Assembly (NCBI GenBank): GCA_001779235.1
Contig: MFJN01000020.1
Span: forward strand, 9,852 to 47,889
Source of the DNA: Candidatus Gottesmanbacteria bacterium RIFCSPHIGHO2_02_FULL_40_13
GTDB taxonomy: Bacteria; Patescibacteriota; Microgenomatia; 2-02-FULL-39-11
Length of the DNA stretch: 38,038 bases
Direction of reading: 5' to 3'
The notes under the pieces were generated by a model that saw only the letters and a list, made by a program, of their open reading frames with translations, was not told the origin of the DNA and did no database searches. Positions 7,365 to 15,712 of the stretch are shown one piece after another (position 1 is the first letter of the stretch; each line of letters begins with the position of its first letter). The position numbers were made by a program, and so were the translations under genes.

Positions 7365-7416
7365 CGACCGTAAACGGAGATCTCATTAATTTATGATGAA
7401 TCTGCTCTTCGTTTAC
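7365..7416 (+). promoter_or_regulatory. Leader element copy 2: CGACCG-N3-ACGGAG plus hairpin
   Basis: The 15-nt motif (7365-7379) matches copy 1 at 2380-2394 in both hexamers and in spacing. It runs into a hairpin, GTAAACG (7370-7376) with CGTTTAC (7410-7416), continued by GAG (7377-7379) with CTC (7405-7407) across a small bulge. Unlike copy 1 this hairpin has no T-run; a separate terminator follows at 7429. Confidence 0.45.
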
Positions 7417-7428
7417 ATAAAGTTAATT

Positions 7429-7453
7429 AAACCACAATGAGTGGTTTTTTTTT
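7429..7453 (+). terminator. Intrinsic terminator-like hairpin 18 nt before the next start
   Basis: AAACCAC / GTGGTTT 7-bp stem with a 5-nt loop, then a T-run to 7453. It lies between the promoter at 7310 and ATG 7472, so it would attenuate expression of that gene. Confidence 0.65.
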
Positions 7454-7471
7454 GGAAAAAATGACCGTAAA

Positions 7472-9097
7472 ATGATGAATTTGATAAAAAAAATACATGT
7501 GAGAAACTTTTTATTAGGGGTTTTGTTGGGAATTCTTACCTTAACTTTTAATGTTAAGCCTGCAGCAGCAAACAAAATATCTCGAATTGATCAATTTGCA
7601 GAATTTCTCAAGCTGCTGCCTTTGTCAAGAATAAATTCCAAAATTACTCCCATGCCAAAATTTGGAATATTTAACAGATTTCCGACTATTTTTATTCCGA
7701 GAATAAATATAACCATTACTCCGACACAGACTTTAACTCCTACTCCTACTCCAACACGCACACCCACCCCGACGATAACTCCGACTCCAACTGCGACACT
7801 TACGCCAGCTTTATCACCGACACTGACTTCTACTCCTACCATGACCTTAACTCCAACTCCAACAGTGACAGGATTACCACCACCTGTTGAAACGTCCACG
7901 CCTACTCCGACTACTACCATATCTCCTATTCCCAGCGAGACTCCTACTTCTACATTGACAGTGACACCTACTCCGACGACTCCACCGGCCTCTCCAAATT
8001 TAGTAGCCTATTGGAAGATGGATGAGGGAAGCGGAAGCACGGTAGGAGATATTTCAGGCAATGGCAATGATTTGACGATTATCGGTAATCCATTATGGTC
8101 TGTGAATGTGCCTCCAACAAGCGTTTCTGACTCGTTTTCTCTAGTGTTTGACGGATTGACGTATGGTCAGCTGGTAGATTCACTAAAGAATTCTAATTTT
8201 GATTTTACGACCGGATTCACAATTGAGGCTTGGATCAATCCAACACAAGTCAGTGATTCTGCCATTCTCTCTAAATTTTCCGGATATATGATATGGTTTA
8301 GAAATGGTACCGTTAGTAATTATATCGATGGCAGCCAGGCAGCTGCAACGTCCAATCTGGTTAATGGCTTATGGCATCATGTGGCAATCTCTTGGGACGG
8401 AATAAATCAGGCGGTATATGTGGATGGGGTTAGAGAAGGAGCTTTAGTAGCGCATAGTACGCCTCCCGGTACCGGAGGAAGTTTACTACTAGCCAGCTAT
8501 AATCCTGCCCAATTTAATTTTATCGGCAATATCGATGAAGTAAAGGTATATAATTATGCCAGATCACAGGACGAAATTGATTCTGATGCCGGTATCCCTG
8601 GTTCAGTAGTATTGAATGAAATCATGTGGTCGGGAAGCAACGCTGTGCCTTCAGATGAATGGGTTGAGTTAAAAAACAATACGTCTTCAGCAATAGATCT
8701 CACCAATTGGGGTATCGAAAATTTAGGTGACTCAGCCACGCCAAATATTAATATGACCTCAGGTATTATCCCAGCCAATGGATATTTTTTGATCGCCAAC
8801 AACAGCAAAGATAATTCCGTCATCAATGTTGATCCTGACTTTGAGACCAGTTCCATGGAATTGATAAATACAGGTGAGCAGTTAAACTTGATCAATAATA
8901 AAGGAATATTAGTGGATACTGCAAATGATTCAGGTGTTTGGTTTGCCGGCGACAACGACGTTCCGAAGAAATCAATGTCGAGAAATTCACCTTCCGGCGA
9001 CGGTTCTCTATCTTCAAATTGGCATACATCCACTACCTCGGTTAATCTTGATCCGGGCGCATTAGAGCTTGCCACACCCCAAACTGCGAACGATTGA
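7472..9097 (+). CDS. Secreted TP-rich protein with LamG-like and lamin-tail domains
   Basis: 541 aa. A signal peptide (1-34, ending AAA-N) is followed by a TP-repeat stalk (about 85-172). Next comes a LamG/concanavalin A-like domain (about 175-370) with [19 protein letters not shown] and [10 protein letters not shown], the usual marks of LamG-type jelly rolls. A lamin-tail domain (about 378-520) follows, with [21 protein letters not shown] and a later GYFLIANN. LamG domains bind carbohydrate or protein ligands; bacterial lamin-tail domains are found on secreted proteins and their ligand is unclear. There is no C-terminal helix or sorting motif, so it is probably released or held non-covalently. 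It has its own promoter with a leader terminator. ATG 7475 is an alternative start. The TP stalk could be O-glycosylated (inference). Confidence 0.8.
   Translation: MMNLIKKIHVRNFLLGVLLGILTLTFNVKPAAANKISRIDQFAEFLKLLPLSRINSKITPMPKFGIFNRFPTIFIPRINITITPTQTLTPTPTPTRTPTPTITPTPTATLTPALSPTLTSTPTMTLTPTPTVTGLPPPVETSTPTPTTTISPIPSETPTSTLTVTPTPTTPPASPNLVAYWKMDEGSGSTVGDISGNGNDLTIIGNPLWSVNVPPTSVSDSFSLVFDGLTYGQLVDSLKNSNFDFTTGFTIEAWINPTQVSDSAILSKFSGYMIWFRNGTVSNYIDGSQAAATSNLVNGLWHHVAISWDGINQAVYVDGVREGALVAHSTPPGTGGSLLLASYNPAQFNFIGNIDEVKVYNYARSQDEIDSDAGIPGSVVLNEIMWSGSNAVPSDEWVELKNNTSSAIDLTNWGIENLGDSATPNINMTSGIIPANGYFLIANNSKDNSVINVDPDFETSSMELINTGEQLNLINNKGILVDTANDSGVWFAGDNDVPKKSMSRNSPSGDGSLSSNWHTSTTSVNLDPGALELATPQTAND
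7720..7990 (+). repeat. Degenerate ACTCCG/ACTCCT-type tandem coding repeat (TP stalk)
   Basis: Short units coding Thr-Pro recur in phase ([12 protein letters not shown] and similar), giving a low-complexity tract that could change length by slippage without a frameshift when units are multiples of three. Confidence 0.6.
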
Positions 9098-9131
9098 TGA
9101 ATCTTTTTGAGATGAGACCAGCATTTCTTCC

Positions 9132-9160
9132 TTGATAAGTCAGGCTATTTTTGCCACAAT
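9132..9160 (+). promoter_or_regulatory. Possible weak promoter (TTGATA-17-CACAAT)
   Basis: TTGATA (9132-9137, 5 of 6) and CACAAT (9155-9160, 4 of 6) are 17 nt apart, just before the CAP-domain gene. The RNA start would leave almost no leader before ATG 9172. Confidence 0.3.
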
Positions 9161-9171
9161 GGATGAGTATT

Positions 9172-10086
9172 ATGTTTTTCAAAAAACTTTCCCAAGCACT
9201 TGTATATTATTTTTATCCTCATGAAGGCAATAACTTCAAGGCGAAAATTTTGCACCACCAGTATCTCTTCGGTTTTATAGTTTTATTATCTTTTTATCAA
9301 ATCCTTTTCCCATTATATAAAAGGTCTCATCCGGAGATACTGGGTTTTGCCAAAGATATCACGATTGACAGGATTTTAGTACTGGTCAACGAAGAGCGCG
9401 GTAAAGAAAATTTGTCTCCCTTAACTTTAAATCCTGAACTGACCATAGCCGCCGCTAAAAAAGGGACTGATATGTTTGGCAAAAATTACTGGGCTCATAT
9501 TTCTCCAACAGGTACGACTCCATGGCAGTTTATTACTGATTCCGGTTACCAATATGCGTATGCAGGTGAAAATCTGGCCAAAAGTTTCAACACCTCTGAA
9601 GAGGTGGTCAACGCCTGGATAAACTCTCCAACTCACCGGGCGAATATTATGAAAAAAGAATATACGGATATAGGACTGGCGATCATGAATGGCAGTTTGA
9701 ACGGAGAAGAAACTACTCTTGTTGTGCAGGAATTCGGAGCCCGAACCTCAACCGCCCAGGCAAATTCTAAATTAGTTTCAGCTAAGGCGAAGATTTCGCC
9801 AACAGTGGCAGTCGATATTAATCCGTTTTTAGCCGGAAATTCGCCCCTGACAAATGATAATCCTGATAAACTGTCGGCAGGTTCTCTTCTCAACTCCGTT
9901 TCCAAAATGCAGAAAACTATCTCGTTAATTGTAGCCGAGATGATGCTGGTAGCTTTGTTTATTGACAGTATCTATATCTGGAAACATCAGATTCTACGGG
10001 TCAGCGGCCATAATTTTGCTCATCTGGTTTTTTTTGCCGCATTGCTTATTGCGATGGGTGCAACAGGGATAGGTGTTATTCTATAA
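9172..10086 (+). CDS. CAP/SCP-domain membrane protein (YkwD-like)
   Basis: 304 aa from ATG 9172. The frame opens at TTG 9151, and ATG 9163 is also possible, but GGATGAG just upstream favours 9172. A membrane helix (about 31-49) leads to a CAP domain (about 63-191). The conserved cleft residues are present: His109 (YWAHISP), Glu133 (AGENLAKSF), Glu143 or Glu144 (SEEVVNAW) and His155 (SPTHRANIM). A Ser/Ala-rich linker follows, then two C-terminal helices (about 250-270 and 281-302). Bacterial CAP proteins are secreted or surface-exposed and some act on or near the cell wall; the reaction is not established. Having both N- and C-terminal helices means the domain is tethered. The next small gene follows after 15 nt. 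Confidence 0.85.
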   Translation: MFFKKLSQALVYYFYPHEGNNFKAKILHHQYLFGFIVLLSFYQILFPLYKRSHPEILGFAKDITIDRILVLVNEERGKENLSPLTLNPELTIAAAKKGTDMFGKNYWAHISPTGTTPWQFITDSGYQYAYAGENLAKSFNTSEEVVNAWINSPTHRANIMKKEYTDIGLAIMNGSLNGEETTLVVQEFGARTSTAQANSKLVSAKAKISPTVAVDINPFLAGNSPLTNDNPDKLSAGSLLNSVSKMQKTISLIVAEMMLVALFIDSIYIWKHQILRVSGHNFAHLVFFAALLIAMGATGIGVIL

Positions 10087-10101
10087 TAAGATATCTAAGG
10101 C

Positions 10102-10359
10102 ATGATAAAGGCAATACATAAATACATATATTTTCTGACGCTTTTTCTTTTTTTAGCATTGTCTATATGGCTTTTTTATCTCTTGGCAGGATTTCCCGAT
10201 AAGCAGTTTGCTCTGATTATACTCGGTGCGATTTTCTATTTTGTTTGGGGTGTGGTACGTCATCTTATAAAAGGTGATTTTCACCTCAAAATTATGTTAG
10301 AATATCTACTTATTGCCATATTGGCTGTAATATTATTGAAAGGAGCAATTTTTCCATAA
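10102..10359 (+). CDS. Small membrane protein with three helices, unknown function
   Basis: 85 aa, of which about 65 lie in three hydrophobic helices (about 8-29, 35-55 and 65-83), separated by short charged loops (FPDKQ; RHLIKGDFH). I recognise no family. It lies 15 nt after the CAP-domain gene and 1 nt before rmlA, so it is very likely translated and co-transcribed. It may serve the CAP protein or the membrane glycan machinery; nothing in the sequence decides between these. Confidence 0.6.
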   Translation: MIKAIHKYIYFLTLFLFLALSIWLFYLLAGFPDKQFALIILGAIFYFVWGVVRHLIKGDFHLKIMLEYLLIAILAVILLKGAIFP

Positions 10360-10360
10360 A

Positions 10361-11092
10361 ATGAAAGGCGTAATTTTAGCAGGAGGATTAGGGACAAGGC
10401 TTTATCCGTTGACATATACGACCAATAAGCATTTGCTTCCGATTTTCGATAAGCCGATGATTTTTTATCCTATCTCCACACTGGTGCAGGCGGGAATAAA
10501 AGAAATATTAGTAATTGTGAGTGGCCCACACGCGGGACATTTTATAGGGGTTTTAAAAAACGGTAAGGAGCTTGGAGTAGAACATCTGGAATTTGCCTAT
10601 CAGGAAAAGCCGGACGGAGGTATTGCCGATGCTTTGCTTTTGGCTGAGGATTTTGCAGATAACAGCGAAATCTGCGTTATTTTGGGGGATAATACCACTG
10701 ATGCCAAAATTAAAGACAGTATTGATAGTTTTCGAGACGGATCTTTGTTATTTTTTAAAAAAATTGAAGATCCAGAGAGCCTACGCAGATTTGGGGTGGC
10801 AGTTTTCGATAAGGACAATAAACTCATTAAGATCGAGGAAAAACCAAAAAATCCCCAAAGCCAACTTGTAGCGACCGGTTTATACGTCTATGATAATAAG
10901 GTGTTTGAATACATCCGTAAGTGCAGCCCTTCATGGAGGAAGGAGATTGAGATTACCGATGTTAATAATCACTATATTGCCAAAGGCAAAGCAAACTGGA
11001 TCAATCTTTCCGGGTTCTGGTCCGATACTGGAACGTTTGAAACTTTATTTTTAGCCAATAGTTACTGGGCAAAAAAACATGAAAACAGATAA
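10361..11092 (+). CDS. rmlA: Glucose-1-phosphate thymidylyltransferase (short form)
   Basis: 243 aa. It catalyses dTTP + glucose-1-phosphate to dTDP-glucose, the first step to dTDP-L-rhamnose. The nucleotide-binding signature GGLGTRLYPLT lies at residues 8-18; the middle has FAYQEKPDGGIADAL (base and sugar site), ILGDN (metal-binding Asp) and later EEKPKNP and GLYVYDN. It is about 50 residues shorter than typical RmlA (about 290 aa) because the C-terminal extension that forms the allosteric dTDP-rhamnose site is absent, matching the known short RmlA type. The rmlC, rmlB and rmlD genes follow in tight order, and rmlC overlaps its end by 14 nt. Cytoplasmic. Confidence 0.92.
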   Translation: MKGVILAGGLGTRLYPLTYTTNKHLLPIFDKPMIFYPISTLVQAGIKEILVIVSGPHAGHFIGVLKNGKELGVEHLEFAYQEKPDGGIADALLLAEDFADNSEICVILGDNTTDAKIKDSIDSFRDGSLLFFKKIEDPESLRRFGVAVFDKDNKLIKIEEKPKNPQSQLVATGLYVYDNKVFEYIRKCSPSWRKEIEITDVNNHYIAKGKANWINLSGFWSDTGTFETLFLANSYWAKKHENR

Positions 11093-11546
11093 CACGGTTG
11101 ATTTGATAAACGGAGTCGTACTGAAGCAATTACAGAGAAACCATGATGAGAGAGGATTCTTTGAAGAACTTATTCGGGTTACCGACGAATTTTTCCAGGA
11201 AGGGTTTGGACAGTTATCCCACTCATTTATGATAAACGGGGTGATTAAAGCATGGCATATACACAAAACCCAGATTGACTGGTGGTATGCGGCAAAAGGA
11301 ACGTTAAAAGTAGCTTTATTCGATATGCGAGAAGAGATGCCTACCTATAAGAAATTAAACGAGTTCACCCTGGGAGAGAACGGATTAAATGTAGTTCTGA
11401 AGATTCCGTCGGGGGTAGCCCACGGATGTAAAGCGGTAGGCGGGTCAGAATTATTTTACGCTACTTCCAAAATCTACAATACCGCAGAAGAAGGCAGAAT
11501 CCCTCATGATGACAAGGCGATTGGATATGACTGGCTTAAATATTGA
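11079..11546 (+). CDS. rmlC: dTDP-4-dehydrorhamnose 3,5-epimerase-like cupin (divergent RmlC)
   Basis: 155 aa, shorter than usual RmlC (about 180). Family marks present are DERG (23-26), SHS (47-49), Lys73 in AAKG and IPSGVAHG (109-116), consistent with an RmlC cupin that isomerises dTDP-4-keto-6-deoxyglucose at C3/C5. The motif around the catalytic His reads GVIKAWHIHK (His60, His62) instead of the usual GVxRGLHxQ, and the next turn is IDWWY, so the active site is remodelled. Its place between rmlA and rmlB, with rmlD next, argues that it still serves rhamnose synthesis. A 3-epimerase or a ketoisomerase for another deoxysugar is the main alternative. It overlaps rmlA by 14 nt. Confidence 0.82.
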   Translation: MKTDNTVDLINGVVLKQLQRNHDERGFFEELIRVTDEFFQEGFGQLSHSFMINGVIKAWHIHKTQIDWWYAAKGTLKVALFDMREEMPTYKKLNEFTLGENGLNVVLKIPSGVAHGCKAVGGSELFYATSKIYNTAEEGRIPHDDKAIGYDWLKY

Positions 11547-11563
11547 AAAGTTTTTTACCATTT

Positions 11564-12535
11564 ATGAAATTATTAATTACAGGCGGAGCAGGTTTTATCG
11601 GCAGCAATTTTATTATTTACTGGCTCAAAAAATATCCAGCAGATAAAATTATTAATCTGGATAAACTGACATACGCGGGTAATCTGGATAATCTTACTGC
11701 CATTTCCCAAAATCCCAACTATAAGCTGGTAAAGGGCGATATCTGCGATAAAAAAATCGTTGACCTCATATTAAAAGACGGAATGGATATAGTCGTAAAT
11801 TTTGCTGCGGAAAGCCATGTTGACCGTTCACTTCTTCATCCAGCCGAATTTATTCAGACCAATATCGTAGGAACCCATGTTCTTTTAGAATCGTCACTCC
11901 ACCACGGAGTAAAACATTTCCATCATATTTCTACCGATGAAGTTTTCGGTTCGTTAGATTTGGGAGATTTAACCCGATTTAACGAAAATTCTTCCTATCA
12001 CCCAAACAGTCCCTATTCTGCCAGTAAGGCCGCGGCCGATCATCTGGTTGGCTCTTATTTTTCGAGCTACAATCTGCCGATTACCATAACTAATTGTTCC
12101 AATAATTACGGACCATACCAGCACCCTGAAAAACTTATTCCTTTATGTATCACCAATATTTTGACAGGCAAGAAAGTACCGGTTTACGGGGATGGAAAAA
12201 ACATACGGGATTGGTTGTTTGTGGAAGATCATTGTCAGGCAATTGATTTGGTGATTAAAAACGGAAATATAGGGGAAACATACTGCATCGGAGGAATGAC
12301 CAAAAATATAAGCAACCTCGAGATTGTCCGAAAAATAATTGCCCTGTTAAATGCTGATGAAGAGATAATACAAATGGTGCCTGATAGACCGGGCCATGAC
12401 AGAAAATATGCCGTCGATTGGTCAAAAATTAAAGTGACTCTTGGTTGGCGACCGGTGAAAGACTTTGACGAATGGTTGGAATTTACGGTTGATTGGTATC
12501 AAAAAAACACCGGTTGGTGGAAAAAACTGATATGA
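11564..12535 (+). CDS. rmlB: dTDP-glucose 4,6-dehydratase
   Basis: 323 aa from ATG 11564. The frame reaches back to TTG 11543 inside the end of rmlC, but ATG places the Rossmann motif GGAGFIG at residues 7-13, as usual. It converts dTDP-glucose to dTDP-4-keto-6-deoxyglucose with tightly bound NAD. The catalytic triad is Thr124-Asp125-Glu126 (STDEVFGS) with Tyr151 and Lys155 (YSASK). The substrate marks AAESHVDRS and NNYGPYQHPEKLIP are both present, which separates RmlB from other SDR epimerases. It is translationally coupled to rmlD by ATGA. Cytoplasmic. Confidence 0.95.
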   Translation: MKLLITGGAGFIGSNFIIYWLKKYPADKIINLDKLTYAGNLDNLTAISQNPNYKLVKGDICDKKIVDLILKDGMDIVVNFAAESHVDRSLLHPAEFIQTNIVGTHVLLESSLHHGVKHFHHISTDEVFGSLDLGDLTRFNENSSYHPNSPYSASKAAADHLVGSYFSSYNLPITITNCSNNYGPYQHPEKLIPLCITNILTGKKVPVYGDGKNIRDWLFVEDHCQAIDLVIKNGNIGETYCIGGMTKNISNLEIVRKIIALLNADEEIIQMVPDRPGHDRKYAVDWSKIKVTLGWRPVKDFDEWLEFTVDWYQKNTGWWKKLI

Positions 12536-13413
12536 AACCACAGATTTTAGCGACAGGTATTTCAGGATTGGTTGGGACAAGAGTACAGGAATTATTACAG
12601 GATAAATTCGAATTCACAGATTTGAGTTTAGCGACAGGCGTTGATGTTACCAATTATGAAGATTTAGAAAACCACATCAGAAATTCACCGGCAAAGATTA
12701 TCCTTCATATGGCTGCCAAGACTGATGTGGACGGTTGCGAAGATGACAAAATATTTGGCGAAGAAGGAAAAGCTTGGGTTATAAATGTGACCGGAACAGA
12801 GAATATAGTCAAAATTGCAGAAAAATGCGGAAAAAAAGTCATCTATATTTCGACAGATTTCGTTTTTGACGGAACCCGGGACAGTTACAGTGAGGATGAT
12901 GAAGCAAATCCTCTCAACTGGTACGCGGTGACTAAACATGAAGCAGAAAAACTGGTTCTGGAATATTCTAATTCCTGCGTGATACGCATCGCCTATCCCT
13001 ACAGATCAACATTTTCTGCCAAAAAAGATTTCGTGAGAAGAATTTTAGATAAAATGGAACACAAGGAAACCGTGATTGCAATTACTGATCATATCATCAC
13101 GCCAACTTTTATAGATGATATTGCAAAGGGTCTTGGGGAGTTTTTAAACAAAGATTTAAACGGTATATATCATCTGGTAGGCGATCAGAGTGTGAGTGTA
13201 TACGACGCAGTAGGGATGATTGCTGCCGAGTTTAATTATACCGATATTGATGTCAGGTCCGTAACCCGTGCAGTCTATTTTAAAGAGAGAGCTTTCCGAC
13301 CTTTTAAATTAGTATTGAAAAATGATAAAATAAAAAAACTCGGAATGAGCATGTGCGGCTTTGATCAGGGTTTGAAAATAATCCGACAACAAATGTTATC
13401 AGCCCGGATTTAA
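12532..13413 (+). CDS. rmlD: dTDP-4-dehydrorhamnose reductase
   Basis: 293 aa from ATG 12532, which overlaps the rmlB stop (ATGA); the frame extends upstream to 12493 inside rmlB. It is the last step, an NAD(P)H-dependent reduction giving dTDP-L-rhamnose. Visible marks are GISGLVG (9-15), MAAKTDVDGCE, YISTDFVFDG and YAVTKHEAE with the Tyr-x3-Lys pair, and a late HLVGDQSVSVYD. The usual YGxTKxxGE has become YAVTKHEAE, a mild divergence. Position as fourth gene of rmlACBD supports the call. Cytoplasmic. Confidence 0.88.
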   Translation: MKPQILATGISGLVGTRVQELLQDKFEFTDLSLATGVDVTNYEDLENHIRNSPAKIILHMAAKTDVDGCEDDKIFGEEGKAWVINVTGTENIVKIAEKCGKKVIYISTDFVFDGTRDSYSEDDEANPLNWYAVTKHEAEKLVLEYSNSCVIRIAYPYRSTFSAKKDFVRRILDKMEHKETVIAITDHIITPTFIDDIAKGLGEFLNKDLNGIYHLVGDQSVSVYDAVGMIAAEFNYTDIDVRSVTRAVYFKERAFRPFKLVLKNDKIKKLGMSMCGFDQGLKIIRQQMLSARI

Positions 13414-13418
13414 ATTTT

Positions 13419-14708
13419 ATGGAAATAGCTTTTATCGGTCATGGTTACGTTGGACTTGTGACAGCCGCGGTATTTGCCGGCCTTGGAAATACCGTTTGGG
13501 TTGTGGGGCACACTAAAGAGAAAATTGAAAATCTGAAAAAAGGGATTACCCCATTTTTTGAACCTGGACTTGCAGAAATGGTTAGCCATAATTTGAAAGC
13601 CGAAAGGCTTAAGTTTACTCTGGATTATCAAGATGCAACCACATCCTCAAAAATAATTTTCATTTGTGTCGGTACTCCGCCGCAGGAAAACGGTGAAGCA
13701 GATTTAAGTTCTGTGAGACAAGCAGCCGCAGAGCTTGGACGAAATCTCAAAAAATACGCAGTAATCGTCACTAAAAGCACCGTTCCGGTAGGTACCAATC
13801 GTGAAGTTGAAAAAATCATCAAGAAGTTTATTGCTAAAGGGGTGAAATTCGACATCGCTTCCTGTCCGGAATTTCTTCGGGAAGGAAGTGCGATTTCAGA
13901 TACCTTGCATCCTGACAGGATTGTGATTGGCGCAGATTCATCTCAAGCACGTGATTTACTTCTTGATCTTCATAAATCCATTAATGGTGAAAGGGTTGTA
14001 ACCTCAATTGAAACTGCAGAAATGATAAAGTATGCCAACAACGCATTACTTTCTACAAAAATTTCTTTTGCCAATGCAATGTCTTTTATTTGTGATGCGG
14101 TACATGCTGATGTGGAGATTGTTCTGAAAGCTGTGGGTATGGATAACAGATTAGGCAGAGCTTTTCTTTATCCCGGGGTAGGGTATGGTGGCAGTTGTTT
14201 CCCCAAAGATGTCAAGGCACTGATAGCAATTGCCAAAAAACATAAATATAATTTCAAGCTGCTGCAGGCGGTGAATGAGATTAATAAAGAGGCAAAAGAT
14301 AAATTTATAGGAAAAGTCAGTGATGAACTCTCGCCTTTGAAAGGGAAAGTACTTGCCGTTTGGGGGTTGTCATTCAAACCAAATACTGATGATATGCGGG
14401 AAGCCCCTTCAACCTATATTCTGGAAAAACTGCAAAAAATGGGGGCTTTAATACAAGCTTATGATCCCGAGGCAATGCCAAATGCTTCCAGAATTTTACC
14501 AAAGATTAAGTATTGTGATAATCCGATTCAAACAGCCGGGAAAGCTGACGCAATCCTCGTTCTGACTGAATGGAACGAATTCAAACAGATCGATTTAAGA
14601 AAAATTAGAAAAGTCACCCGCGGAAATCTCTTTTTCGACGGACGCAATATCTATGATCCCGAAAAAGTCAGAATGGCGGGGTTTATTTATAAAGGCATCG
14701 GAAGATAA
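13419..14708 (+). CDS. ugd: UDP-glucose 6-dehydrogenase
   Basis: 429 aa, normal length for the UDP-glucose/GDP-mannose dehydrogenase family. It oxidises UDP-glucose twice to UDP-glucuronate with two NAD. The N-terminal Rossmann motif is GHGYVGLVTA (8-17). The catalytic Cys260 lies in GYGGSCFPKD. Lys204 and Asn208 (EMIKYANNALLSTKISFAN) and EFLREGSAI complete the site. KPNTDDMREAPS marks the C-terminal UDP-binding domain. The UDP-specific pattern and the UXS-like gene two positions downstream favour UDP-glucose over GDP-mannose as substrate. It starts 5 nt after rmlD, so it is in the same operon. Confidence 0.92.
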   Translation: MEIAFIGHGYVGLVTAAVFAGLGNTVWVVGHTKEKIENLKKGITPFFEPGLAEMVSHNLKAERLKFTLDYQDATTSSKIIFICVGTPPQENGEADLSSVRQAAAELGRNLKKYAVIVTKSTVPVGTNREVEKIIKKFIAKGVKFDIASCPEFLREGSAISDTLHPDRIVIGADSSQARDLLLDLHKSINGERVVTSIETAEMIKYANNALLSTKISFANAMSFICDAVHADVEIVLKAVGMDNRLGRAFLYPGVGYGGSCFPKDVKALIAIAKKHKYNFKLLQAVNEINKEAKDKFIGKVSDELSPLKGKVLAVWGLSFKPNTDDMREAPSTYILEKLQKMGALIQAYDPEAMPNASRILPKIKYCDNPIQTAGKADAILVLTEWNEFKQIDLRKIRKVTRGNLFFDGRNIYDPEKVRMAGFIYKGIGR

Positions 14709-14714
14709 AAGGAG
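14708..14714 (+). promoter_or_regulatory. Shine-Dalgarno AAAGGAG that selects ATG 14721
   Basis: It ends 6 nt before ATG 14721 but touches ATG 14715, so the second ATG is the likely start of the following SDR gene. Confidence 0.7.
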
Positions 14715-14720
14715 ATGGAA

Positions 14721-15686
14721 ATGACAGTATTAAAGAAAAAAGCATTGATTACAGGTATAACCGGATTTGCAGGCAGTCATCTGGCAGAGCTTCTTCTTCA
14801 GGAACAGGTGGAAGTGCACGGCATCCAAAGATGGAGATCTAAAAGCGATAATATAAATCAAATCAGAGATAAAATTACCTTTCACGAAGCCGATTTACTC
14901 GATGCCCATTCTCTTTATAAAGTTATAGATGAAGTCAAACCCAATTATATCTTTCATCTGGCGGCACAGTCATATGTGCAGTCATCCTGGGCCTCTCCAT
15001 CCAATACTTTGGAAGTGAATATAATAGGCACCGTTCATCTTTTTGAAGCAGTGAGAAACAGTAACCTTGAGATTCCTATTCAGATTGCCTGTTCATCAGA
15101 GGAATACGGAAAGGTACTCAAAGACGAACTGCCTATAAACGAAAATAATCCGTTGAGGCCGTTATCTCCTTATGCTGTTTCCAAGTTGGCAATGGATTAT
15201 CTGGGTTATCAGTATTATGAAAGTTACGGTTTAAAAGTTATTAGAACCCGGGGTTTTAATCATACGGGTCCCCGGAGAGGTGATGTTTTTTCAGAATCTA
15301 CTTTTGCCAAGCAGATTGCCGAAATTGAAAAAGGACTGCACGAACCGATAGTTTATGTAGGCAATCTGGACGCAGTCAGAGATTATACGGATGTCCGGGA
15401 TATGGTGAAAGCTTATTATATAGCTGTAAAAAAATGCGAACCGGGTGAAGCATATAATATAGCAACAGGCGCAGGTTGGAAGATCAAAGATGTATTAAAT
15501 TTACTCCTTTCCCTGAGTAAGGTTAAGATAAAGATAGTTCCTGATAAAGACAGGATGAGGCCTTCAGATGTAGAGGTGTTAATAGGAGACTCTTCCAAAT
15601 TCAGGAAAAAAACAGGCTGGAAACCGGAAATCCCTTTTGAAAAAACCATGGAAGACTTGTTAAACTATTGGAGAGAAAAAGTTTAA
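14721..15686 (+). CDS. GDP-mannose 4,6-dehydratase-like SDR (GMD/RMD group)
   Basis: 321 aa from ATG 14721, chosen by the ribosome site. It is an extended SDR with GITGFAG (12-18), HLAAQSYVQSSW, SSEEYG (125-130) and Tyr151-Lys155 (YAVSK). RGFNHTGPRRG, then RPSDVEVLIGDSSKFRKKTG near the end, is characteristic of the GDP-mannose 4,6-dehydratase / GDP-4-keto-6-deoxymannose reductase group. The acidic residue in SSEEYG fits a dehydratase, but the QRWRS loop and the overall length also fit the reductase (RMD) giving GDP-D-rhamnose. The precise reaction is not resolved by eye. It lies between ugd and the UXS-like gene, so the operon draws on GDP- as well as dTDP- and UDP-sugars. Confidence 0.78.
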   Translation: MTVLKKKALITGITGFAGSHLAELLLQEQVEVHGIQRWRSKSDNINQIRDKITFHEADLLDAHSLYKVIDEVKPNYIFHLAAQSYVQSSWASPSNTLEVNIIGTVHLFEAVRNSNLEIPIQIACSSEEYGKVLKDELPINENNPLRPLSPYAVSKLAMDYLGYQYYESYGLKVIRTRGFNHTGPRRGDVFSESTFAKQIAEIEKGLHEPIVYVGNLDAVRDYTDVRDMVKAYYIAVKKCEPGEAYNIATGAGWKIKDVLNLLLSLSKVKIKIVPDKDRMRPSDVEVLIGDSSKFRKKTGWKPEIPFEKTMEDLLNYWREKV

Positions 15687-15712
15687 GGGCGGTAAATTTC
15701 CGGTAATGACTA

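Noticed and set aside
7591-7920. Minus-strand V/G-rich frame opposite the TP stalk
   Set aside because: It is the complement of the Thr-Pro codon repeat and has no independent coding signals.
7720-7990. Possible CRISPR-like tandem repeat
   Set aside because: Units are only 6-12 nt, in frame with a gene and without unique spacers.
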